Shown here piece after piece: positions 5,262 to 10,424 of a DNA stretch of 10,424 nt. A program made the position numbers and the translations under genes. Source of the stretch: Gammaproteobacteria bacterium (GTDB lineage Bacteria > Pseudomonadota > Gammaproteobacteria > Pseudomonadales > Pseudomonadaceae); NCBI GenBank assembly GCA_012513235.1, contig JAAZCO010000233.1:1-10424 (forward strand). The letters run 5' to 3'. Each line of letters opens with the position of its first letter. The first letter of the stretch is position 1. The notes beneath the pieces were generated by a model that saw only the letters and a list, made by a program, of their open reading frames with translations, made no database searches and was not told the origin of the DNA.

Positions 5262-7727
5262 ATGACAACCCTGCAAACTGTGCAAATTCCCGTACGCGGC
5301 ATGACCTGCGCAGGTTGTGCTGGCCGTGTGGAGCGTAGCGTGTTGAAAGTCGCTGGCGTAACCCAAGCGGTAGTGAATTTGGTCACCAGCGAAGTAATTG
5401 TCAGCCTAGCCGAGCCCGTTTCTTTAACCACATTAGTGGAAGCCGTAGAAGCCAGTGGTTATCAAGTGCCGCTGCACGGTTATGATTATGCTGTCACTGG
5501 CATGAACTGTGGCTCCTGTGTCGGGCGCATTGAAAAAGCCTTGGCACAAAGCCCACTGGTGATCAGCTATCAAGTCAACTTAGCCACCAAGCAAGCGCAC
5601 GTCCAATTACTGGCCGGTGCCGACCCCGAAGCCATCAGCCAATGGCTCACCGAGCATAATTACCCTTCAACCTTGCTAGCCGATAATCAGCGCAAAGCCG
5701 ATGACCTCAACTCACGCCAAGCTGCTGAACAAGCACAGCTAAAAAAACAGCTCAAACAGGCATTCTTATTTGCCACACCCTTATTTATCTTGGAAATGGG
5801 TGCACACTTTATTGCGCCCTTCCATGCTTTTTTAGAACGCACCTTTAATACCCAGCACCTGTGGTATGTGCAGGCTGTGTTGGCGGCACTGGTGTTGTTT
5901 GGCCCGGGGCGTGAAATCTTAAAGATTGGCTTACAAAACCTACGCCGCCTCACCCCCGATATGAACTCACTGGTGGCGCTGGGTACGTTATCGGCCTTTA
6001 GCTATTCGCTGATTGCCACTTTTATACCCTCGTTATTACCTGAGGCGACGGTCAATGTCTATTTTGAAGCCTCGGCGGTGATTGTTGCTTTGATTTTACT
6101 CGGGCGCTTTCTCGAAGCGCGCGCCAAAGGTAATGCCTCCGATGCGATTAAACGCTTAATTAACCTACAACCCAACTCAGCACGCGTGTTGGTGAATGGC
6201 AAAGCTTTAGACAAGCCGGTGGCCGAAATTCGCATTGGTGAAGTGCTGGAAATCCGCCCCGGTGAGCGTATTGCCCTAGATGGCGTAGTAGTTGACGGGC
6301 AGAGTTTTGTGGATGAATCCATGCTCACCGGTGAGCCCATCCCCGTAGAAAAAGCACAAGATGCGCAGGTGATTGGCGGCACGGTCAACCAAACCGGAAG
6401 CTTGCAGATTAAGGTGCAGCAAGTCGGTGCTAATACTGTTTTGGCACATATTATTCGTCTGGTTGAGCAAGCCCAAGGCAGCAAACTACCGATTCAAGGT
6501 TTAGTGGATCGCATCACTTTATGGTTTGTGCCAGCCGTTATGCTGGCTGCCTTACTGACCTTTATCACTTGGCTGATTTTTGCTCCTGCGCCAGCGCTGA
6601 GTCTCGCTTTAGTGAATGCCGTGGCGGTACTGATTATTGCTTGCCCCTGCGCGATGGGCCTCGCTACACCCACTTCAATTATGGTCGGAACTGGGCGTGC
6701 GGCGCAGCTGGGGATTTTATTTCGCCAAGGCCAAGCGCTGCAAAATCTTAAAGATGTGCAAGTCATTGCGGTGGATAAAACCGGTACTTTAACTGAAGGT
6801 AAGCCCCAGTTGACTGACTTTGCTGTCACCAATACTCAGCAAGAAGATAGTGTACTCGCCGTTGTTGCCGCCGTTGAACAGCAGTCTGAGCACCCGATTG
6901 CGCAAGCTATTGTCAACGCGGCACTGGAACGCCAGTTACAGATTCCTAGCATTAGCGAGTTTCAATCCATCACTGGTATGGGTGTGCAAGCTATGGTGGA
7001 TGGTCAGAACATTCAAATCGGTGCTGATCGTTTTATGAACAGCCTTAATATCAATACGGATGAATTTTCCGAGCACGCACAGCAATTGGGTGAGCAAGGA
7101 AAGTCGCCACTCTATGCAGCGGTTGATGGTCGTTTAGCCGCTATGTTGGCTGTCAGTGACCCAATTAAAACCAGCAGTAAAGCCGCTGTAGACCACTTAC
7201 ATGCACAAGGCCTTAAAGTGGCGATGATTACTGGCGATAACCAACACACCGCCAATGCCATTGCCAAACAGCTCGGCATTGATCACGTGGTGGCGCAGGT
7301 GATGCCTGAAGGTAAAGTTGAGGCGGTAAAGCAACTGCAAGAGCAATACGGTCGTGTCGCTTATGTCGGTGATGGCATTAACGATGCACCGGCGTTAGCC
7401 GCCGCTGATGTCGGTATTGCCATTGGTACCGGCACCGATATCGCTATGGACGCTGCTGATGTGGTGCTGATGTCCGGCCATTTAACAGGAGTGATCAACG
7501 CACTGGCCTTATCCAAAGCTACGCTGCGCAATATCAGCCAAAACCTGTTCTGGGCTTTTGCCTACAATATCGCTTTGATTCCCGTCGCTGCAGGGATTCT
7601 CTATCCGTTCAACGGCACGCTATTATCACCCGTGTTAGCCGCCACTGCGATGGCGCTATCCAGCGTATTTGTCGTGACTAATGCGCTACGCTTGCGCAGC
7701 TTTAAAGCACCTTTGGCGGCCTTATGA
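5262..7727 (+). CDS. copA: Cu+-exporting P1B-type ATPase CopA
   Basis: 821 aa from the ATG at 5262, chosen because an AGGTG Shine-Dalgarno ends 6 nt upstream; ATG 5259 and GTG 5253 are closer to or inside that site. Two N-terminal heavy-metal-associated domains carry GMTCAGC (Cys16, Cys19) and GMNCGSC (Cys83, Cys86). The P1B core follows: TGE phosphatase motif (356-358), CPC transport motif (461-463), phosphorylation site DKTGT (Asp505), nucleotide-binding HP motif (544-545) and GDGIND hinge (703-708). NLFWAFAYN and the MALSS in the last helix are typical of the Cu+/Ag+ subgroup. It pumps Cu+ from cytoplasm to periplasm across the inner membrane. It is first in the copper operon, under a CueR-type promoter. 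Nothing is missing and the length is normal. Confidence 0.97.
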   Translation: MTTLQTVQIPVRGMTCAGCAGRVERSVLKVAGVTQAVVNLVTSEVIVSLAEPVSLTTLVEAVEASGYQVPLHGYDYAVTGMNCGSCVGRIEKALAQSPLVISYQVNLATKQAHVQLLAGADPEAISQWLTEHNYPSTLLADNQRKADDLNSRQAAEQAQLKKQLKQAFLFATPLFILEMGAHFIAPFHAFLERTFNTQHLWYVQAVLAALVLFGPGREILKIGLQNLRRLTPDMNSLVALGTLSAFSYSLIATFIPSLLPEATVNVYFEASAVIVALILLGRFLEARAKGNASDAIKRLINLQPNSARVLVNGKALDKPVAEIRIGEVLEIRPGERIALDGVVVDGQSFVDESMLTGEPIPVEKAQDAQVIGGTVNQTGSLQIKVQQVGANTVLAHIIRLVEQAQGSKLPIQGLVDRITLWFVPAVMLAALLTFITWLIFAPAPALSLALVNAVAVLIIACPCAMGLATPTSIMVGTGRAAQLGILFRQGQALQNLKDVQVIAVDKTGTLTEGKPQLTDFAVTNTQQEDSVLAVVAAVEQQSEHPIAQAIVNAALERQLQIPSISEFQSITGMGVQAMVDGQNIQIGADRFMNSLNINTDEFSEHAQQLGEQGKSPLYAAVDGRLAAMLAVSDPIKTSSKAAVDHLHAQGLKVAMITGDNQHTANAIAKQLGIDHVVAQVMPEGKVEAVKQLQEQYGRVAYVGDGINDAPALAAADVGIAIGTGTDIAMDAADVVLMSGHLTGVINALALSKATLRNISQNLFWAFAYNIALIPVAAGILYPFNGTLLSPVLAATAMALSSVFVVTNALRLRSFKAPLAAL

Positions 7728-8137
7728 ATATCGGTGAAGCTTCAGAACTATCAGGCGTAAGCCGCAAGATGATTCGTTATTACGAAGATATTGACCTGCT
7801 CGCCGAAGTACCGCGCAACAGTTCTGGCTACCGTATTTACGATGCCAGCAGCATTGAGCAACTGTGCTTTATTAAACGCGCCCGCGACTTAGGTTTTTCT
7901 TTGGAACGGATTAAAACCTTGCTCGGCCTCTGGCAAAACACCGACCGCAAAAGTGCCGATGTCAAAGCGCTCGCGCAACAATATATGGACGAATTAGACC
8001 GCGATATCAGCCATCTGCAAAGCATGCGCGCGCAACTGGCGGGGCTGGTTGAGCAGTGTCATGGCGATGGGGAATCAAGCTGCCCAATTCTTGATGGTTT
8101 GGCCCACAAGCAATCCACACCTGTGAGCTCAAGCTAA
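7724..8137 (+). CDS. cueR: Copper-responsive MerR-family regulator CueR
   Basis: 137 aa; the ATG overlaps the copA stop by 4 nt (ATGA). The N-terminal winged helix-turn-helix (MNIGEASELSGVSRKMIRYYED) is typical of MerR proteins. The dimerisation helix starts at about 75. The metal site matches E. coli CueR residue for residue: Ser77 (mark of +1 metal sensors, Cys in +2 sensors), Cys112 and Cys120 around the loop CHGDGESSC, then PIL. It should bind Cu+/Ag+ and activate the promoter at 5198-5228. Because it is cotranscribed with its target, induction would also raise regulator level. A tail of about 14 residues (DGLAHKQSTPVSSS) follows the metal loop. Confidence 0.95.
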   Translation: MNIGEASELSGVSRKMIRYYEDIDLLAEVPRNSSGYRIYDASSIEQLCFIKRARDLGFSLERIKTLLGLWQNTDRKSADVKALAQQYMDELDRDISHLQSMRAQLAGLVEQCHGDGESSCPILDGLAHKQSTPVSSS

Positions 8138-8473
8138 ATGCACTTGCAGCGCTCGATCCTACCGCAACTGCTGTTGGTGCTGTGCCTGATTATGGCTGGC
8201 TTGCAACCCGCATCAGCCACCCACACTCCTGCGCTGCAAGCAGCCAACACGCTCACTAGCAACGTGCAGCATAAGCATACTGCACCCTCTAGCAATACAG
8301 ATCTATGCGCTGGCGACTGCCTCAGTACCACGCATCACTGCTGCCTGTATGCGTTGTGTAACACCCCAGCATTGATCACTGTACAACACCATTCTAAGCA
8401 TCAGATGCAGATGCCTTACTTTTTTAATTCTCGCGTCGTTACTCCAATCACCCCACCACCCAAGTGGGCTTAG
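8138..8473 (+). CDS. Small exported His/Cys/Met-rich protein (CopL/CzcI-like), probable copper binding
   Basis: 111 aa. The ATG abuts the cueR stop (TAAATG) and is in the same frame. No clear Shine-Dalgarno is seen, so translation probably depends on ribosomes ending cueR. Residues 1-27 are a Sec signal peptide (LLLVLCLIMAGLQPASA), cleaved before THTP. The mature part holds possible ligands: HKH (45-47), Cys57/Cys61, HHCC (66-69), Cys74, HH (84-85), His88, Met90 and Met92. It ends in PPPKWA, resembling the PPxA end of small secreted proteins encoded beside metal-resistance genes (CopL/CzcI-like). The resemblance is in layout rather than clear sequence identity. Inference: a periplasmic copper-binding accessory or sensor. 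A chance ORF is unlikely given the signal peptide, coupling and position. Confidence 0.7.
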   Translation: MHLQRSILPQLLLVLCLIMAGLQPASATHTPALQAANTLTSNVQHKHTAPSSNTDLCAGDCLSTTHHCCLYALCNTPALITVQHHSKHQMQMPYFFNSRVVTPITPPPKWA

Positions 8474-8514
8474 TGCGCATCGATGATTATTTTTTAATTT
8501 TTTGGAGTAACACC

Positions 8515-8955
8515 ATGCAAACCACTCTCACCCGCTTAATATCTGCCAGCGTTCTCAGCCTCTTTGCTGGCAACCTACTCGCCGCACCGCTCAATGCCAC
8601 ACTGCACAAAGACCCCAATTGCGGCTGCTGCATCGAATACGCCCACTATTTAGAGGAGGAAGGTTTTAACGTCAGCATGATTGATCATCACAATATGACG
8701 CCTGTAAAGCAGCGTTTAGGCACCGCACAAGCGGCGAGTTGCCATACGGTAGAAATCGAAGGCTATGTTGTGGAAGGTCATGTGCCAGTCGCAGCGATTC
8801 ATAAAATGCTGACCGAACAACCTGATATTAAAGGCCTCGCCTTACCAGGTATGCCGCTCAACTCACCGGGCATGGGCCCAGAGAAAAAAGGCAGCTTGCA
8901 AGTGCTGGAGCTCAATGCACAGGGCAAGCCAACCGGCATCTATATGACTTTATAA
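8515..8955 (+). CDS. Periplasmic DUF411 metal-binding protein
   Basis: 146 aa. The start at 8515 has GGAG 7 nt upstream; the frame extends upstream to 8464 but without signal-peptide sense or a ribosome site. Residues 1-23/24 are a Sec signal peptide (ends LLAA before PLNA). The mature part is a full DUF411 domain: KDPNCGCC (32-39, Cys36/Cys38/Cys39), ASCHT (74-78, Cys76), GYVVEGHVP (83-91, His89) and the paired PGMP/SPGM methionine motifs (111-120). The thioredoxin-like pattern and Cys/Met/His content suit copper binding; family members are often encoded with copper-resistance genes, but their biochemical role is poorly defined. It follows the small His/Cys protein by 41 nt of AT-rich DNA and is probably the last gene of the operon. 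Confidence 0.92.
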   Translation: MQTTLTRLISASVLSLFAGNLLAAPLNATLHKDPNCGCCIEYAHYLEEEGFNVSMIDHHNMTPVKQRLGTAQAASCHTVEIEGYVVEGHVPVAAIHKMLTEQPDIKGLALPGMPLNSPGMGPEKKGSLQVLELNAQGKPTGIYMTL

Positions 8956-8968
8956 GGGCCAGATCACA

Positions 8969-8998
8969 CCCATCGCCGTACGCTTATGCGGTGGTGGG
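8969..8998. terminator. Hairpin downstream of the copper operon (weak terminator candidate)
   Basis: A 10-bp RNA stem (8969-8978 with 8989-8998), including two G-U pairs, encloses a 10-nt loop in the gap between convergent genes. No T-tract follows on either strand, so intrinsic termination is doubtful; a 3'-end protecting structure is an alternative. Confidence 0.4.
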
Positions 8999-9012
8999 CT
9001 GGCGTGACAAGA

Positions 9013-9483
9013 TTAAAAAATACCCGCTTCTAAACCAGCCGCCATCGACAAACCCAGCTCTTCACACTGCGCTAAAAACGCATCATCCCACGAGCCTTTA
9101 CACAGCAACGGCTCTTGCACTAACTTCCAGCGCAGGCCTTTGGTAATGCTTTTAATCGCCGTACAAGTCCCAGTACCATCCAACCCTGCACGTACATAAA
9201 AGGCAAACGGCATACCCTCTGTGTGCTCCAGACAGGGATAAAAACAGCGGTCAAACACGTCCTTGACCAAGCCTGCCATATAGCCAAAGTTTTCTGTGGT
9301 ACCCAAAATAATGGCATCAGCAGCAATGATATCGGCTGGCTGAGTGTCCAGCGGCGCACGCATCACCACTGCGACGTTCTCAATATCGATATGAGTAGCA
9401 CCTTTGAGTACGGCGTCGCGCAGGTGCTGGGTATTCTCGGAGGGCGCGTGAGCAATGATGAGGAGTTTCTTCTTATTGGACAT
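9013..9483 (-). CDS. Flavodoxin-fold FMN/NAD(P)H oxidoreductase family protein
   Basis: 156 aa. The ATG at 9483 has GGAG 6 nt upstream; the in-frame TTG at 9495 overlaps that site and was rejected. The first strand KLLIIAHAPSENTQHL (5-20) holds the Ser-x-Asn-Thr phosphate loop for FMN. A second flavin-contact region is AIILGTTENFGYMAGLVKDVFDR (57-79), the GTxxxxGxMxGxxKxxxDR pattern of NAD(P)H-dependent FMN reductase and flavodoxin-like proteins. No signal peptide, so cytoplasmic. Substrate and partner are unknown. It converges on the copper operon without sharing its promoter. Confidence 0.82.
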   Translation of the reverse strand: MSNKKKLLIIAHAPSENTQHLRDAVLKGATHIDIENVAVVMRAPLDTQPADIIAADAIILGTTENFGYMAGLVKDVFDRCFYPCLEHTEGMPFAFYVRAGLDGTGTCTAIKSITKGLRWKLVQEPLLCKGSWDDAFLAQCEELGLSMAAGLEAGIF

Positions 9484-9523
9484 GATGGGCTCCAAGTTAA
9501 ATAACAGTGTCTTTTATATAGCC

Positions 9524-9553
9524 TAGATAGATACATGAAACAAACAACGTCAA
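9524..9553 (-). promoter_or_regulatory. Candidate sigma-70 promoter for the flavodoxin-fold gene
   Basis: On the minus strand, TTGACG (9553-9548) and TATCTA (9529-9524) are spaced by 18 bp. The -35 matches five of six bases; the -10 is weak. It would give a leader of about 35 nt. Assigned by eye only. Confidence 0.35.
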
Positions 9554-9671
9554 CTTATTAACCAATCAGAAGCCCGTCGCATCAACTGCAAATATCCTCA
9601 ACACGCAGCGCAGCGCTCTTGCTAGACTAGAGTTATTCACACGCCACCTACGTCACATAAGGATTAAGACT

Positions 9672-9959
9672 ATGCGTACTACTTTGCAGCGTTTCACATT
9701 AGCCGGTGTTCTGCTTGCTTGCCCTGTGTTGGGTTTTGCTGAGGAAGCAGTCAGCGGTGAGCCCGATGTCACCATCGTACAAAAAGGTGATAGAACCGTT
9801 GAGGAATACCGTCTGAATGGTTTTTTATATGCAGTTAAAATCACACCGAAAAAAGGTAAGCCCTATTTTTTAGTGCGCGCTGACGGTAGTGATGGCAACT
9901 TTATCCGTGCCGATAAGCCTGAGATGCGCATTCCTTCTTGGGAAATTTTTAGCTGGTAA
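9672..9959 (+). CDS. DUF2782 periplasmic protein
   Basis: 95 aa. AAGGA lies 8 nt upstream of the ATG. Residues 1-23 are a Sec signal peptide (VLLACPVLGFA, cleaved before EEAV). The mature part is the DUF2782 pattern: PDVTIVQKGDRTVEEYRLNGFLYAVKITPKKGKPYFLVRADG, ending in a short PSWEIFSW tail. Established knowledge: in pseudomonads a DUF2782 gene lies near polA and thrB; neither is in this window, so the surroundings differ or are rearranged. Function unknown. It is monocistronic, with a terminator right after the stop. Confidence 0.85.
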   Translation: MRTTLQRFTLAGVLLACPVLGFAEEAVSGEPDVTIVQKGDRTVEEYRLNGFLYAVKITPKKGKPYFLVRADGSDGNFIRADKPEMRIPSWEIFSW

Positions 9960-9971
9960 ATCACTAGCAAT

Positions 9972-10009
9972 AAAAAGGGCGGCCCTGATTATCAGCGCCG
10001 CCCTTTTTT
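9972..10009. terminator. Rho-independent terminator, probably bidirectional
   Basis: The arms AAAAAGGGCGGC (9972-9983) and GCCGCCCTTTTT (9997-10008) form a GC-rich stem. An inner CTGA/TCAG stem (9985-9988 with 9992-9995) follows a C/C mismatch. A/T runs flank both sides, so it can end both the DUF2782 transcript and the convergent transporter transcript. Confidence 0.93.
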
Positions 10010-10068
10010 GTATGCTTTAGCACTCGCGTTCTAATGAACACGAATGCAGACAACAGCAACCACTCGGT

Positions 10069-10424
10069 TTACACAGGCTTACCTTCAATGGCTGTTGGCG
10101 ATACCGGTGCCGGTGCATCTTCATCGCCGATTTCACCTTGGCCGACTAAGTCATCATCATGCTCAGCCATATTCCACGGCAAAATACCTGGGGAAACGTG
10201 TAAGAAGTGCATGTACTTTTCAAACTGGTCGAGAATATCGGTGATGATATCTTGCTCGTCGTAGCCATACACATCATACGCCTGCCCACCGCGGCGCAAG
10301 AATACTTCCGCACGATAGTACTGCTCATCGTCGGCTTTGCCTGTAGTCACTGGGAAAGTGAAGTCCGGCATCGCGTAAGCCCGTAAGCGGATTTCATAAA
10401 TAAACTCCAGCTTACCTTCTTGGA
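10069..10424 (-). CDS. betT: BCCT-family choline/betaine transporter, C-terminal cytoplasmic tail (partial)
   Basis: The gene runs off the right edge; about 117 C-terminal residues are visible. The frame is open upstream of the Met at 10371 (GKLEFIYEIRLRAYAMPDF), so that Met is internal. The segment YYRAEVFLRRGGQAYDVYGY, followed by IITDILDQFEKYMHFLH, matches the long regulatory cytoplasmic tail of BetT-type BCCT transporters. In that family the tail tunes transport to osmotic strength. The twelve-helix core and the substrate-site residues lie outside the window, so choline versus betaine or carnitine cannot be decided. The last about 25 residues are acidic and Pro/Ala-rich (GEIGDEDAPAPVSP). 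Confidence 0.82.
   Translation of the reverse strand, partial: QEGKLEFIYEIRLRAYAMPDFTFPVTTGKADDEQYYRAEVFLRRGGQAYDVYGYDEQDIITDILDQFEKYMHFLHVSPGILPWNMAEHDDDLVGQGEIGDEDAPAPVSPTAIEGKPV

Noticed and set aside
6059..6484. Long minus-strand ORFs inside copA
   Set aside because: They are antisense shadows of a conserved ATPase; the Cys/Ser/Thr-rich translation shows no family and no ribosome site was seen.
8134..8331. Minus-strand ORF opposite the small His/Cys-rich gene
   Set aside because: The plus-strand frame has a signal peptide, metal-ligand clusters and operon position; the antisense frame has none.
9601..9635. TAGACT/TAGAGT hexamers upstream of the DUF2782 gene as a -10
   Set aside because: No convincing -35 was found at 16-18 bp from either, so no promoter is claimed.
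10034..10264. Plus-strand ORFs overlapping the BCCT transporter tail
   Set aside because: They are antisense to a recognisable BetT-type tail and show no family features.

Overview
The window is chromosomal DNA from a gammaproteobacterium, most likely a Pseudomonadaceae member of moderate GC. The reasoning rests on gene content: an inactive PyrC'-type dihydroorotase, a DUF2782 protein, a C-terminal tail typical of Pseudomonas-type BetT/BCCT transporters, a CueR-type copper regulon and an ANR/FNR box. The genus is not determined. No tRNA, rRNA, IS element, CRISPR array or phage gene was seen, and no gene-free stretch exceeds 300 bases.

Layout. (1) 1-1379: the 3' part of a catalytically dead dihydroorotase homologue (pyrC'), a terminator that can serve both strands, and a convergent lipoprotein gene with a SecD P1-head-like domain. 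(2) 1555-2232: a class I methyltransferase, followed by an 11-bp perfect inverted repeat in the convergent gap. (3) 2347-5178: a respiratory sulfur/nitrogen module. A DsrE-family gene is divergent from an overlapping gene pair encoding a membrane-anchored octaheme cytochrome c (eight CXXCH motifs, octaheme tetrathionate reductase family) and a four-helix cytochrome b. The divergent gap holds a perfect ANR/FNR box and a perfect extended -10 spaced as a class I activated promoter, so the module is probably switched on when oxygen is low. A strong terminator closes it. (4) 5198-8955: a copper-detoxification operon read from one CueR-type promoter: copA (Cu+ exporting P1B-ATPase), cueR overlapping it by 4 nt, a small exported His/Cys/Met-rich protein starting directly after the cueR stop, and a periplasmic DUF411 protein. 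(5) 9013-9483: a convergent flavodoxin-fold FMN protein. (6) 9672-10424: a DUF2782 periplasmic protein, a terminator that can serve both strands, and the C-terminal end of a BCCT (BetT-like) transporter that continues beyond the window.

How the genes work together. In region 3 the cytochrome b probably takes electrons from quinol and passes them to the octaheme cytochrome at the outer face of the inner membrane, which reduces a small oxyanion (tetrathionate, nitrite or hydroxylamine are known for the family). The DsrE protein suggests a sulfur link. In region 4, cytoplasmic Cu+ sensed by CueR induces CopA, CueR itself and two exported cysteine-rich proteins that may handle copper delivered to the periplasm.
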